The notes under the pieces were generated by a model. That model worked only from the letters and a program-made list of their open reading frames with translations, was not told the origin of the DNA and did no database searches. From NCBI GenBank assembly GCA_022788345.1, contig JALFTM010000177.1, forward strand, positions 1-33,428: a stretch of 33,428 nt of DNA. The letters run 5' to 3'. Positions 1 through 10,329 of the stretch are shown here, piece after piece (position 1 is the first letter of the stretch; every line of letters starts with the position of its first letter). The translations under genes were made by a program, and so were the position numbers. Source of the DNA: Bacteroidales bacterium. GTDB taxonomy: Bacteria > Bacteroidota > Bacteroidia > Bacteroidales > Bacteroidaceae.

Positions 1-1728
1 ACCTTGGCCGACCGCCTTTTGGAGCGTACCAACACCATCCAAATTACAGAAGGGCAAATGCTCGACAATATGGACTTGGAGCGCGAGCGTGGCATCACCA
101 TCAAAAGTCACGCCATCCAAATGGACTATGAACGCAACGGAGAGCACTATACGCTCAACCTCATTGACACTCCCGGACACGTAGACTTTGCCTATGAGGT
201 GTCGCGCAGTATTGCCGCCTGTGAGGGCTGCTTGCTCATCGTAGACTCTACGCAGGGCGTGCAAGCACAGACCATCTCCAACCTCTACATGGCAATTGAA
301 CACGACTTGGAGATTATTCCTGTGCTCAACAAATGCGATATGCAAAACTCTATGCCCGAAGAGGTCGAAGACGAAATTATCGAGTTGTTGGGTTGCAAGA
401 GAGAAGAGATTATCCGTGCCTCTGGTCGCACAGGTTTGGGTATTGACGAAATACTTGAGGCGATTGTTGAGCGTATCCCTGCGCCAACTGGCGAAGAAGA
501 TGCTCCTTTGCAGGCACTCATTTTCGACAGCGTGTTCAACCCCTTCCGGGGAATTATTGCCTATTTCAAAATTGTAAATGGCTCTATCCGTAAGGGACAA
601 GAGGTGTTGTTTGTGAACACAGAAACCAAGTATAAGGCAGACGAAATAGGCGTCCTCAAAATGGATCTCTCGCCTAAAGCAGAATTGCATTGCGGCGATG
701 TGGGCTATATCGTGTCAGGTATCAAAACTGCCACGGAGGTGAAAGTGGGCGATACCATTACTGCCGTAGAACGCCCTTGCTCAAGTGCCATTTCGGGCTT
801 TGAGGAAGTGAAGCCTATGGTGTTTGCTGGTATTTATCCCATTGAGACGGAGGATTTTGAAATGCTCCGTGCCAGTTTGGAGAAGTTGCAACTCAACGAT
901 GCCTCGCTCACTTTCCAGCCCGAAAGCTCTGTGGCACTCGGCTTTGGCTTCCGCTGTGGCTTCTTGGGTATGTTGCACATGGAAATTATCCAAGAGCGTC
1001 TTGACCGCGAGTTCAATATGAATGTCATCACGACCGTGCCAAACGTAAGTTATAATATCTACGACAAGCACGGCGAGATGGAGGAAGTGCACAACCCAGC
1101 AGGGATGCCCGACCCCACGGAGATTGAGCATATCGAAGAACCTTATATTCGCGCTTCCATCATCACGCAGACCGAGTATATTGGCAACATTATGAAGCTC
1201 TGCTTAGGCAAGCGTGGCGAACTCATTAAGCAAGAGTATGTTTCGGGCAACCGTGTGGAACTTCACTACGATATGCCTTTGGCAGAGATTGTGATTGACT
1301 TCTACGACAAGCTCAAGTCTATTTCCAAGGGGTACGCCTCGTTCGACTACCACACGATTGGCTTCCGCACATCAAAGCTCATCAAGCTCGACATCCTGCT
1401 CAATGGCGAACCAGTGGACGCCCTCAGTACGCTGACACACGTAGACAACTCCGTTTACTTCGGACGCCGTATGTGCGAACGCCTCAAGGAGTTGCTCCCA
1501 CGCCAGCAATTCGACATAGCCATCCAAGCTGCCATCGGTGCAAAAATCATTGCCCGCGAAACCGTCAAGCAGTTGCGTAAAGACGTGACAGCTAAGTGTT
1601 ATGGTGGTGATATTAGCCGTAAGCGCAAACTCTTGGAGAAGCAGAAGCGTGGTAAGAAGCGTATGAAAGAAATTGGCAATGTGCAAGTGCCTCAAAAAGC
1701 CTTCCTTGCCGTGCTCAAGCTCGACTAA
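1..1728 (+). CDS. lepA: Elongation factor 4 (LepA), 5'-truncated by window edge
   Basis: Frame open from base 1 ([13 protein letters not shown]...). Translational GTPase motifs ([26 protein letters not shown]) and C-terminal LepA region [41 protein letters not shown]. Confidence 0.97.
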   Translation, partial: TLADRLLERTNTIQITEGQMLDNMDLERERGITIKSHAIQMDYERNGEHYTLNLIDTPGHVDFAYEVSRSIAACEGCLLIVDSTQGVQAQTISNLYMAIEHDLEIIPVLNKCDMQNSMPEEVEDEIIELLGCKREEIIRASGRTGLGIDEILEAIVERIPAPTGEEDAPLQALIFDSVFNPFRGIIAYFKIVNGSIRKGQEVLFVNTETKYKADEIGVLKMDLSPKAELHCGDVGYIVSGIKTATEVKVGDTITAVERPCSSAISGFEEVKPMVFAGIYPIETEDFEMLRASLEKLQLNDASLTFQPESSVALGFGFRCGFLGMLHMEIIQERLDREFNMNVITTVPNVSYNIYDKHGEMEEVHNPAGMPDPTEIEHIEEPYIRASIITQTEYIGNIMKLCLGKRGELIKQEYVSGNRVELHYDMPLAEIVIDFYDKLKSISKGYASFDYHTIGFRTSKLIKLDILLNGEPVDALSTLTHVDNSVYFGRRMCERLKELLPRQQFDIAIQAAIGAKIIARETVKQLRKDVTAKCYGGDISRKRKLLEKQKRGKKRMKEIGNVQVPQKAFLAVLKLD

Positions 1729-1756
1729 TTTTACTAACAACAAACATTCTTGTGGC

Positions 1757-2359
1757 ATGAAAGTAGCCATCGTCGATTATAATGCGGGGAACATTTATTC
1801 TGTGATACACGCCCTGCATCGCGTGGGTATCATGCCCATTGTCACAGACAAAGCGGAGGAGATTCTCTCTGCCGACCGGGTGCTTTTCCCCGGACAGGGC
1901 GAGGCAAGCTCTACAATGGCGAGTTTGAAATCCAAAGGTTTGGACAAACTCATTCCCTCGCTCAAACAACCTGTGTTGGGCATCTGCATCGGACAACAAC
2001 TGATGTGCGCCCACAGCGAGGAGGAAGATACTGATTGCTTGGGCATATTCCCGAACTTGAAGGTGCAACGCTTTGTGCCACAAAGTAGAGAAGATAAAAT
2101 TCCGCACATTGGTTGGAACACGATCGAGCAATTGTCCTCTCCTCTCTTTGCAGGATTGCGTGAGGAAGACTACGTATATTATATACATAGTTATTATGTA
2201 CCCGTTTGCGAACAGACCATCGCAACGACGCAGTACGCAGGTGTTGCTTTCAGTGCAGCCCTCCGCAAGGACAACTTCTTTGCCACTCAGTTTCACCCAG
2301 AGAAGAGTGGTGATGTGGGCGAACGCCTCTTGCAAAATTTCATAGACCTCCAACTCTAA
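1757..2359 (+). CDS. hisH: Imidazole glycerol phosphate synthase subunit HisH
   Basis: MKVAIVDYNAGNIYSV start at 1757 (ORF track extends upstream to 1673); class I glutamine amidotransferase motifs GICIGQQLM and FHPEKSG. Confidence 0.95.
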   Translation: MKVAIVDYNAGNIYSVIHALHRVGIMPIVTDKAEEILSADRVLFPGQGEASSTMASLKSKGLDKLIPSLKQPVLGICIGQQLMCAHSEEEDTDCLGIFPNLKVQRFVPQSREDKIPHIGWNTIEQLSSPLFAGLREEDYVYYIHSYYVPVCEQTIATTQYAGVAFSAALRKDNFFATQFHPEKSGDVGERLLQNFIDLQL

Positions 2360-2371
2360 CAGATTGCGCTT

Positions 2372-3097
2372 ATGATTCTCCCCATTCCTGCCATAGACAT
2401 CATTGATGGCAAGTGCGTGCGTCTCACCAAGGGTGACTACGCCACAGAGAAAGTATATAACGAAGAGCCTGTGGAGGTAGCTAAGTATTTTGCAGACCTT
2501 GGTTTTCCACGACTTCACCTCGTAGACTTGGATGGGGCTAAGACCCATCACATTGTTAATCACCGCGCGCTCGAACGCATTGCCACCCAAACCAATTTGA
2601 TCATAGACTTTGGAGGAGGCATCAAGAGCGAGGAAGATCTCACCAAAGCTTTCGATTTTGGCGCAGAGATGGTCACCATCGGTAGTCTGGCAGCCAAAGA
2701 GCCTACGAAGATAGAGAAATGGGGCAGGAAGTATGGCACACAACGCTTCATCATCGGAGCTGATGCCCAAGACGAGCGGATTTGCACCAACGGCTGGCTG
2801 GAGCAGAGCGATTTGATGCTCACAGACTTCATCGCCCATTATATGCAGAAAGACTTCAAGCAGATTCTCTGTACCGACATCAGCCACGACGGCACACTCG
2901 CAGGCCCTTCAACAACACTCTATCGCAAGGTAATGACTGCTTTCCCAAACTGCGAATTGATTGCTTCGGGGGGAATTTCATGTTTGGACGATTTCGTAGC
3001 ATTGGAGGAAGCTGGCGTGCCTGCCGTAGTATTTGGCAAAGCCATTTACGAAGGGTGCATTGATATGCAAGTGCTCTCTAAAAAGTATTTCCAATAG
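2372..3097 (+). CDS. hisA: Phosphoribosylformimino-5-aminoimidazole carboxamide ribotide isomerase
   Basis: [32 protein letters not shown]; sits between hisH and hisF. Confidence 0.95.
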   Translation: MILPIPAIDIIDGKCVRLTKGDYATEKVYNEEPVEVAKYFADLGFPRLHLVDLDGAKTHHIVNHRALERIATQTNLIIDFGGGIKSEEDLTKAFDFGAEMVTIGSLAAKEPTKIEKWGRKYGTQRFIIGADAQDERICTNGWLEQSDLMLTDFIAHYMQKDFKQILCTDISHDGTLAGPSTTLYRKVMTAFPNCELIASGGISCLDDFVALEEAGVPAVVFGKAIYEGCIDMQVLSKKYFQ

Positions 3098-3120
3098 GCA
3101 CTGCCTTAACACTCAGCGCA

Positions 3121-3897
3121 ATGTTAGCAAAAAGAATTATCCCCTGCCTCGATGTGAAGAACGGAGAGACCGTGAAAGGTACGAACTTCGTAGACCTCCG
3201 TTCGGCAGGCGATCCCGTGGAATTGGCTAAGGCATACAACCGAGCAGGAGCAGACGAATTGGTATTCTTGGACATCACTGCCAGTCACGAGGCGCGAAAA
3301 ACCTTCACCGAGATTGTGTCGAGAGTGGCAGCCAGCGTGTCCATTCCTTTTACCGTTGGCGGAGGCATCAATGCGCTGGCAGATGTGGACAGACTGCTGA
3401 ATGCAGGCGCAGATAAAGTGAGCATCAATTCTTCAGCCCTTCGCAATCCCGCTTTGATTGATGAAATAACAAAGCATTTCGGCTCGCAGGTTTGCACCGT
3501 TGCCATCGATGCGCAACAAATGGCGGACGGCACTTGGCAATGCTACCTCAATGGCGGGCGCATTCCCACAGAGCGCACACTCTTTGAATGGGCAAAAGAA
3601 GCACAAGAGCGTGGCGCAGGCGAAATCCTCTTCACAAGTATGAACCACGACGGTGTGAAAACAGGCTTTGCCAACGATGCCCTCGCACAGTTGCATGACT
3701 TACTTTCCATTCCAGTGATCGCCTCTGGCGGAGCTGGTACAATGAAACATTTTGCAGAGACTTTCCAACTCGGGAAAGCGGATGCTGCGTTGGCAGCCAG
3801 CGTTTTTCACTTTGGCGAAATTGCCATTCCCGACTTAAAGCAGTATCTTTGCAACGAAGGTATCCACGTTAGACAACTCTCCAATAATATATTATGA
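3121..3897 (+). CDS. hisF: Imidazole glycerol phosphate synthase subunit HisF
   Basis: [55 protein letters not shown]. Confidence 0.97.
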   Translation: MLAKRIIPCLDVKNGETVKGTNFVDLRSAGDPVELAKAYNRAGADELVFLDITASHEARKTFTEIVSRVAASVSIPFTVGGGINALADVDRLLNAGADKVSINSSALRNPALIDEITKHFGSQVCTVAIDAQQMADGTWQCYLNGGRIPTERTLFEWAKEAQERGAGEILFTSMNHDGVKTGFANDALAQLHDLLSIPVIASGGAGTMKHFAETFQLGKADAALAASVFHFGEIAIPDLKQYLCNEGIHVRQLSNNIL

Positions 3898-4508
3898 CTA
3901 TCGACTTCCAGAAGAGCAATGGTTTAGTGCCTGCTATCGTACAAGACGCTACGACCAAAAATGTCCTCATGTTGGGCTATATGAATCAAGAGGCATTGGA
4001 CACGACCCTTGCCACAGGACGAGTTACTTTCTTCAGTCGCTCCAAGCAACGCCTTTGGACAAAGGGTGAAGAGAGTGGCAACTTCCTTGAACTCGTCAGC
4101 GTAAAGGTGGACTGCGATGGCGACACACTTCTCGTGTCGACGCGCCCTCAAGGCCCTACTTGTCACAATGGCACAGACACTTGTTGGGGAGAAAAGAATG
4201 AGAGCAACCCTCTCCTATTCCTCAGCGAGCTTCAAGATTTTGTAGAGAAGCGGTATCAGGAGATGCCAGAAGGCTCTTACACAACAACCCTCTTCCGTGA
4301 CGGTATCAACCGCATGGCTCAAAAAGTTGGAGAAGAGGCACTGGAAGCTGTCATCGAAGCTTGCAATGGCACCAACGAGCGTTTAGTCTATGAGGGATCA
4401 GACCTCTTCTACCATCTCATTGTGATGCTCACAGCAAAGGGACTTCGCATTGAGGACTTAGCGGCAGAACTTGTTGCGCGCCATAAGCCCGGCTGGCAAA
4501 AACACTAA
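3894..4508 (+). CDS. hisIE: Bifunctional phosphoribosyl-AMP cyclohydrolase / phosphoribosyl-ATP pyrophosphatase
   Basis: HisI part ([28 protein letters not shown]) plus HisE part ([24 protein letters not shown]); start overlaps hisF stop (ATGA). Confidence 0.95.
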   Translation: MTIDFQKSNGLVPAIVQDATTKNVLMLGYMNQEALDTTLATGRVTFFSRSKQRLWTKGEESGNFLELVSVKVDCDGDTLLVSTRPQGPTCHNGTDTCWGEKNESNPLLFLSELQDFVEKRYQEMPEGSYTTTLFRDGINRMAQKVGEEALEAVIEACNGTNERLVYEGSDLFYHLIVMLTAKGLRIEDLAAELVARHKPGWQKH

Positions 4509-4559
4509 GCATTTCTCTTCCTTTCCTGAACCTCTTATTGTTCTCATCATTAAGTATAT

Positions 4560-5273
4560 ATGGCACTCATTGAACTCCAAGGCATTTCCATAGCCCATCA
4601 CGATAAAGTCATCTTGAACGGCGTTAATTTCTCCGTAGATGAAGGAGAGTTTATCTATATTGTTGGCGCTGTTGGATCGGGTAAGAGTACTTTGCTCAAA
4701 GCCCTCTACGCAGAAATTCCTTTGAAAGAAGGCGCTGGGGAAGTACTGGAGTTCAACCTTCAGACTTTGAAGCAGCGCCATGTTCCTGAACTACGGCGTC
4801 AGTTGGGCATCGTCTTTCAAGACTTTCGCTTATTGCACGACCACACCGTGGCGCAGAACCTCGACTTTGTATTGCGCGCCACGGGTTGGAACAAGCGTAA
4901 ACTACGCGAAGAGCGCATTGAAGAAGTGCTCAAAGCTGTCGGCTTAAGTGAAAAAGGAGACAAATTTCCTCACGAACTTTCAGGGGGCGAGCAGCAACGT
5001 ACAGCCATCGCGCGTGCCTTGTTGAACAAGCCCAAAGTTATTCTCGCTGACGAACCAACAGGCAACCTCGACAACGAGAGTTCTGCTTTAATTATGAATA
5101 TCTTGCGCACTGCCGCAGAACAAGGTACTGCCGTCGTCATGGTTACCCACAACCTAAACCTCCTGCAACAGTATCCTGGTATTGTCTATCGTTGTGAAGA
5201 CGAAACGCTCACCGAGATGACACAAGACTACTACAAGCCTATCTCTTACGAAGAGTTTGGCATCGACGCTTAA
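4560..5273 (+). CDS. ftsE: Cell division ATP-binding protein FtsE
   Basis: ABC ATPase: Walker [10 protein letters not shown], signature [14 protein letters not shown], Walker [13 protein letters not shown]. FtsE-type length; located next to lysC. Confidence 0.85.
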   Translation: MALIELQGISIAHHDKVILNGVNFSVDEGEFIYIVGAVGSGKSTLLKALYAEIPLKEGAGEVLEFNLQTLKQRHVPELRRQLGIVFQDFRLLHDHTVAQNLDFVLRATGWNKRKLREERIEEVLKAVGLSEKGDKFPHELSGGEQQRTAIARALLNKPKVILADEPTGNLDNESSALIMNILRTAAEQGTAVVMVTHNLNLLQQYPGIVYRCEDETLTEMTQDYYKPISYEEFGIDA

Positions 5274-5311
5274 CGTCCTTTTATAATTTACCCACAACCC
5301 TATCCACAGAC

Positions 5312-6628
5312 ATGAAGGTATTAAAATTTGGAGGCACTTCCGTTGGGAGTCCTCAGCGCATGAAAGAAGTGAGCAAGCTCATCACTAATGGTGAGCGCAA
5401 TATCGTTGTTCTGTCTGCCATGTCAGGCACAACGAACAGCCTTGTTGAGATTGCGGATTATTTTAAGAAACGCAATTTTGAAACAGCCCATTCGCTTATC
5501 AACAAACTGCGCATCAAATATGAAGCTCATGTCAAAGACCTTTACAGCACAGAGGCTGCTGCCCAAAAGACAACAGAGCTTCTCGATGAAGTGTTCGTGC
5601 TCCTGCGCTCTTTTGCCAACGCTGACTTCACTCCAAGCGTAGAAAAAGCTATCTTGGCACAAGGTGAAATTATGAGCACCAATATGGTAACCAACTATTT
5701 GGAAGAGTGCGGTGTAAAGGTACGTCTTGTTTCTGCCCTCGATTATCTACGCATTGACGAAGATGGCGAGCCTTACCTATCACAAATCACAGCATATTGG
5801 GAAGACTTTTTGGCACAAAACGAAGATATTGAAGTGTTCATTACCCAAGGTTTCATTTGTCGCAATGACAACAATGAGATAGACAACCTTCAGCGTGGAG
5901 GTTCCGACTATTCAGCTTGTCTCATCGGAGCGGCTCTGAAATTGGACGAAATCCAAATTTGGACCGACATTGATGGTATGCATAATAATGACCCACGTGT
6001 TGTGGACGGCACAAAACCTGTGCGACAACTTCACTTTGAAGAAGCAGCAGAGCTGGCTTATTTTGGGGCAAAGATATTGCACCCAACCTGCATCCTACCT
6101 GCACGCTTCACTGGTGTACCCGTGCGTTTGCTCAACACGATGGAACCAGAAGCGCCGGGCACAATCATCAACAACGAGATGCGCCAAGGAGCTATCAAAG
6201 CCGTGGCCGCAAAAGACAACATCACTGCCATCAAGATTGTTTCGTCTCGCATGTTGCTGGCCAAGGGCTATCTTCGTGGCATTTTTGAAACCTTTGAACG
6301 CCATAACACCAGCATTGACATGGTGACAACTTCAGAGGTAGGCGTTTCGCTCAGTATTGACAATGACACCCATCTCCACGCCATCGTTGAAGATCTCAAG
6401 GAGAGTGGCACTGTGATTGTAGACAAGGATATGTGCATCATTTGCGTGGTGGGCGACCTCCGTAGCCAAAACGTTGGCTTTGAATCACGTATTGCAAGTG
6501 CTATGTGCGACATTCCTATCCGCATGATTTCTTACGGCGGCAGCGAACACAACATTTCGTTCCTCATTCATCAAGACCACAAGAAAGCAGCCTTACAAGC
6601 GCTCAGTCGTGAGCTCTTCTCTGAGTAA
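5312..6628 (+). CDS. lysC: Monofunctional aspartate kinase
   Basis: MKVLKFGGTSVGSPQRM; RGGSDYSACLIGAAL; C-terminal ACT-like regulatory region. Confidence 0.93.
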   Translation: MKVLKFGGTSVGSPQRMKEVSKLITNGERNIVVLSAMSGTTNSLVEIADYFKKRNFETAHSLINKLRIKYEAHVKDLYSTEAAAQKTTELLDEVFVLLRSFANADFTPSVEKAILAQGEIMSTNMVTNYLEECGVKVRLVSALDYLRIDEDGEPYLSQITAYWEDFLAQNEDIEVFITQGFICRNDNNEIDNLQRGGSDYSACLIGAALKLDEIQIWTDIDGMHNNDPRVVDGTKPVRQLHFEEAAELAYFGAKILHPTCILPARFTGVPVRLLNTMEPEAPGTIINNEMRQGAIKAVAAKDNITAIKIVSSRMLLAKGYLRGIFETFERHNTSIDMVTTSEVGVSLSIDNDTHLHAIVEDLKESGTVIVDKDMCIICVVGDLRSQNVGFESRIASAMCDIPIRMISYGGSEHNISFLIHQDHKKAALQALSRELFSE

Positions 6629-6638
6629 CAACTCCTCC

Positions 6639-6689
6639 TTAACAGCGGTGGGACAACTCAATTTCCTACCGCTGTTAATCTGCTTTTTT
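6639..6689 (+). terminator. Intrinsic-terminator-like hairpin between lysC and lysA (possible attenuator)
   Basis: Arms TTAACAGCGGTGGGA (6639-6653) and TCCTACCGCTGTTAA (6664-6678) pair over 15 bp with one G.U; T6 at 6684-6689. Confidence 0.65.
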
Positions 6690-6723
6690 CCTCACAACAC
6701 AGAACCTCTTTTATCAACCCTTT

Positions 6724-7869
6724 ATGTCTCTTTCTCTCAAACAGATTGCCCAACATCCCACTCCTTATTACTACTACGACATGTCGCTCTTGCGACAAAC
6801 GCTTGCAACCATAAAGGAGGCCATATCCCCTACTCCCAACTATCACGTTCACTATGCTGTAAAAGCAAATGCCAACCCTTTGCTCACCAGCGAGATTGCA
6901 CGTCAAGGCTTCGGTGCCGATTGCGTCAGTGGTGGTGAAGTGCAAGCTTGTCTCGATGCAGGTTTTGCTCCTCAAGACATTGTCTTCGCTGGCGTAGGCA
7001 AAGCCGATTGGGAAATAGCTCTTGGCTTGGATAACGACATCTTTTGCTTCAATGTAGAAAGCATGCCAGAACTTGAGGTCATCAATGAACTGGCCGCTGA
7101 ACGTAACAAAACTGCCCGTGTTGCATTCCGCATCAATCCAAACATTGATGCCCATACGCACGAGAAAATCACAACAGGTCTCAACGAAAACAAATTTGGC
7201 TTGGCCATGGAAGACATGCTGCCAGCCATCCAGCGTGCCAATACACTCAACAATGTTGAATACATCGGACTTCACTTCCATATAGGTTCTCAGGTGCTTA
7301 ACCCCGATTTCTTCACCCCTCTCTGCCACCGCATCAACGAACTCCAAGTGCAACTTGAAGCAGAGGGTATCGCCACGCATAACATCAACGTTGGCGGAGG
7401 TTTAGGCATTGATTACGAAAATCCCAACGAGCATCCTATTCCTGATTTCGAGGGCTATTTCTCCATTTTCCGCACGCATCTTAAATTGCGTCCACACCAA
7501 CATCTGCACTTCGAACTCGGTCGTAGCATTGTGGGCCAATGTGGTAGCCTCATCACCAAAGTGCTTTACATGAAACAGGGCCATGAGAAGAAGTTCCTTA
7601 TCACCGATGCTGGCTTCACCGAACTCATTCGCCCTGCTCTCTACGATGCAAAACATTTCATTGAAAACCTCTCTGCGACAACAGCAGAAACAACAGTTTA
7701 CGATGTTGTGGGCCCGATCTGCGAAAGTAGCGATGTGTTCGACAAAGGCGTGAGACTTCCACTCTCACAACGTGGCGACATCCTTGCACTCCGTTCCGCA
7801 GGTGCTTATGGCGAGGTCATGGCCTCGACCTATAACTGTCGGTCTTTGGTAAAAGGCTACACGGAGTAA
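6724..7869 (+). CDS. lysA: Diaminopimelate decarboxylase
   Basis: HYAVKANANPLL (PLP lysine), GADCVSGGEVQACLDAG, NVGGGLGIDYE, ELGRSIVG, GPICESSDVF, GAYGEVMASTYN. Confidence 0.95.
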   Translation: MSLSLKQIAQHPTPYYYYDMSLLRQTLATIKEAISPTPNYHVHYAVKANANPLLTSEIARQGFGADCVSGGEVQACLDAGFAPQDIVFAGVGKADWEIALGLDNDIFCFNVESMPELEVINELAAERNKTARVAFRINPNIDAHTHEKITTGLNENKFGLAMEDMLPAIQRANTLNNVEYIGLHFHIGSQVLNPDFFTPLCHRINELQVQLEAEGIATHNINVGGGLGIDYENPNEHPIPDFEGYFSIFRTHLKLRPHQHLHFELGRSIVGQCGSLITKVLYMKQGHEKKFLITDAGFTELIRPALYDAKHFIENLSATTAETTVYDVVGPICESSDVFDKGVRLPLSQRGDILALRSAGAYGEVMASTYNCRSLVKGYTE

Positions 7870-7919
7870 AAGCGCCTGCTTTAAGTGGCCAAGTTTTCTA
7901 TCAGCAATGATACATATTT

Positions 7920-7978
7920 CGAGAGGCGCAAGAAGAAAATTCTTCCTGCGCCTCTCGTTTTTTCTTCTTGCGCCTCCC
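7920..7978. repeat. Dispersed GAGGCGCAAGAAGAAAA palindrome, copy A
   Basis: CGAGAGGCGCAaGAAGAAaaTTCTTCcTGCGCCTCTCG (7920-7957) followed by a second reverse half-site TTTTTTCTTCTTGCGCCTC; intergenic lysA-nadD. Confidence 0.8.
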
Positions 7979-8146
7979 GACACATTAAGTTGCGCCCCAT
8001 CGAAAAAGAAAACACAACACGCTAACTACCAGACACATACAAGCGTATCTACTTTCTTATCTTCGACATCTAAAAGTTCACTCCCCAAGTAGTGGCAGTT
8101 TTCTTTTCTTCGCTCTAAGATGTCTTCATTTTTATCCTTCTAAGTC

Positions 8147-8722
8147 ATGCAACACACTCTCCTCTTTGGCGGTTCATTCAACCCCATCCACAACGGTCAC
8201 ATTGGACTGGCACGTTGGACTTTGTCGCAAGGTATTGCCAACGAAGTGTGGTTCATGATTTCACCACAAAATCCACTCAAAAAACAAACCTCGCTATTAG
8301 ATGAAACAGAAAGGCTATCACTCTGTCGCACAGCAGTGAGTGGCGAAATAGGTATTGAAGTATCAGACTTCGAATTTAGTCTACCACGTCCCTCTTATAC
8401 ATGGGACACGCTACAAGCCCTGTCGCAAGCCTACCCCAATCGCACTTTCTCGCTCCTCATCGGTGCTGACAATTGGGTCAAATTTCCACATTGGGCTCAT
8501 CACCAAGACATTCTTCGCCATCATCATCTTTATATCTATCCTCGCCAAGGTTTTCCCATCATTCTCGACACGCTCTCAGCATGCGTGCACTATCTCTCGG
8601 AAGCACCCACTTTCCCTTACAGCGCTACAGACATACGCCAACTCATAGCAAAAGGTAGCGACATCACCGCTTTAGTGCCAACCCCCATTATCTCAGAAGT
8701 GCTTCGTCTTTATGCTCAATAA
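8147..8722 (+). CDS. nadD: Nicotinate-nucleotide adenylyltransferase
   Basis: LLFGGSFNPIHNGHIGLARW; LLIGADNWVKFPHW; ATDIRQLI. Confidence 0.93.
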   Translation: MQHTLLFGGSFNPIHNGHIGLARWTLSQGIANEVWFMISPQNPLKKQTSLLDETERLSLCRTAVSGEIGIEVSDFEFSLPRPSYTWDTLQALSQAYPNRTFSLLIGADNWVKFPHWAHHQDILRHHHLYIYPRQGFPIILDTLSACVHYLSEAPTFPYSATDIRQLIAKGSDITALVPTPIISEVLRLYAQ

Positions 8723-8791
8723 AAGCACAGAAAATCAATCGTCCCCTCAAAGATAACAGAGTGGAAATTTCATCGTTTCAAATAAAAACGC

Positions 8792-8799
8792 TATTTTTG
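8792..8799 (+). promoter_or_regulatory. Bacteroidetes-type -7 element (TATTTTTG) upstream of tig
   Basis: Matches TAnnTTTG, about 85 bp upstream of the tig start. Confidence 0.5.
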
Positions 8800-8883
8800 C
8801 AAAGCAAACTTTTCACCTCCCCAAAGACCCTTTCTTTGGGCGTGATTTCATACGAAAATTTCTAAAGACATACTAAATAAAAT

Positions 8884-10233
8884 ATGAACGTATCATTTGA
8901 AAAAAATGGCAACGTAAGCGGTGTTCTCACCATTCAAATTGAGAAAGCCGACTATGCTGACAACGTAAAAAAGTCTCTCAAGAACCTTCGCAAACAGGCT
9001 CAAGTACCCGGTTTCCGTCCGGGTCACGCTCCTGCTGGCTTAGTTGACAAGCGTTTCGGAGCACAGGTAAAGATGGACGAGGTGAACAAGCTCATCAGTG
9101 ACAACCTATTTGGCTATATCCGCGACAACAAGTTGAATATGCTTGGTGAACCTCTCGGTGCTGAAGACCAAGAGCCACAAGACATCGAACAACAAGACGA
9201 TTTTACGTTCAAGTTCGACATCGCTTTGGCACCTGAATTCAAGGCCGAATTAACGGATAAAGACACTGTTGTTTACTACGACATCGAAGTTTCTGACGAG
9301 CAAGTTGAAAACCAAGTGAAGTCTTTGGCACAACAAGCAGGTCGCCCCGAATCATTCGAAGAGTATCAAGAACGTGACATCCTCCGCGGTAAACTCGTTG
9401 AACTCGAAGGTGGAGAAGCTAAAGCAGACGGCATTGTTGTCGAGAAAGCTTCTTTGATGCCAGTTTACTTTGCCGATCAAGAACAGGCAAAGCTCTTTGA
9501 AGGTGCTAAAAAAGATGGCGTTGTAACGTTCAACCTTGCTAAGGCATATGCTGGCCGTGAGGCAGAAGTAGCCACCATCCTCAAGATTGAAAAAGAAGAA
9601 GTGGCCAATCACTCTGGCGACTTTGCTTTCACCATTGACGACATCTCTCGCATCGTTCCTGCCGAACTCAATCAAGAGTTGTTCGACCGCATTTTCGGCG
9701 AAGGTGAAGTAAAAAGCGAAGAAGAGTTCAAGGCACGTATCAAGGAAGAAACAGCTAAGCAATATACAAGCGCCAGCGACTTCCGCTTCTTGCAAGATGC
9801 TCGTGCATACGTAATTGAGAAGATTGGTAAGCTGGAGTTCCCCGATGCTCTTCTCAAGCGTTTGATGCTACAGAACAACCAAGACAAGGGTGCAGAGTTC
9901 GTTGATGAGAATTACGACAAGAGCATTGAAGTGCTCACTTGGCAACTCGTCAAAGAGCAATTGGCTGAAGCCAATGGTGTGAAGGTAGAAGATGCCGATG
10001 TGCGTCGTGCAGCCATGTCTTTTGCTCGTATGCAGTTTGCACAATATGGTATGAACAACATCCCTGAAGAATACTTGGAGCAATATGCAGAGAACCTCCT
10101 CAAGGATCGCAACCAAGTGAACGGTTTTATTGAGCAAGCAGTTGACATGAAGCTCACAGCCGCTTTGAAAGAAGTTGTGAAGCTCGACCATAAGAGCATC
10201 TCTATGGAGGATTTCAACAAGCTCGGTGAATAA
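8884..10233 (+). CDS. tig: Trigger factor
   Basis: N-terminal ribosome-binding domain (KSLKNLRKQAQVPGFRPGHAPAGLVDKRFG), FKFDIALAPEFK; 449 aa. Confidence 0.92.
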   Translation: MNVSFEKNGNVSGVLTIQIEKADYADNVKKSLKNLRKQAQVPGFRPGHAPAGLVDKRFGAQVKMDEVNKLISDNLFGYIRDNKLNMLGEPLGAEDQEPQDIEQQDDFTFKFDIALAPEFKAELTDKDTVVYYDIEVSDEQVENQVKSLAQQAGRPESFEEYQERDILRGKLVELEGGEAKADGIVVEKASLMPVYFADQEQAKLFEGAKKDGVVTFNLAKAYAGREAEVATILKIEKEEVANHSGDFAFTIDDISRIVPAELNQELFDRIFGEGEVKSEEEFKARIKEETAKQYTSASDFRFLQDARAYVIEKIGKLEFPDALLKRLMLQNNQDKGAEFVDENYDKSIEVLTWQLVKEQLAEANGVKVEDADVRRAAMSFARMQFAQYGMNNIPEEYLEQYAENLLKDRNQVNGFIEQAVDMKLTAALKEVVKLDHKSISMEDFNKLGE

Positions 10234-10258
10234 TTTCACCATAGCTTCGCTATATATA

Positions 10259-10305
10259 ATTTCGGCGGTCTGTATTATTAAAATACAGACCGCCGAAATC
10301 TTTTT
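10259..10305 (+). terminator. Strong intrinsic terminator after tig
   Basis: Perfect 18-bp stem ATTTCGGCGGTCTGTATT (10259-10276) / AATACAGACCGCCGAAAT (10282-10299), 5-nt loop, then TTTTT at 10301-10305. Confidence 0.92.
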
Positions 10306-10329
10306 ATCGAAACACAGGAAACATTTCCC

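Noticed and set aside
1715-2887. 390-aa minus-strand ORF antisense to hisH/hisA
   Set aside because: It overlaps two confidently identified plus-strand genes and shows no recognisable domain; a shadow ORF caused by codon bias.
4560-5273. Missing ftsX beside ftsE as a sign of a novel system
   Set aside because: ftsX may lie outside the window; absence in 33 kb is not informative.
8820-8840. CCCAAAGA-ccctt-TCTTTGGG hairpin in the tig leader considered as a riboswitch or thermosensor
   Set aside because: Only an 8-bp stem 43 bp upstream of the start codon, with no T-tract and no further conserved structure visible; insufficient support.
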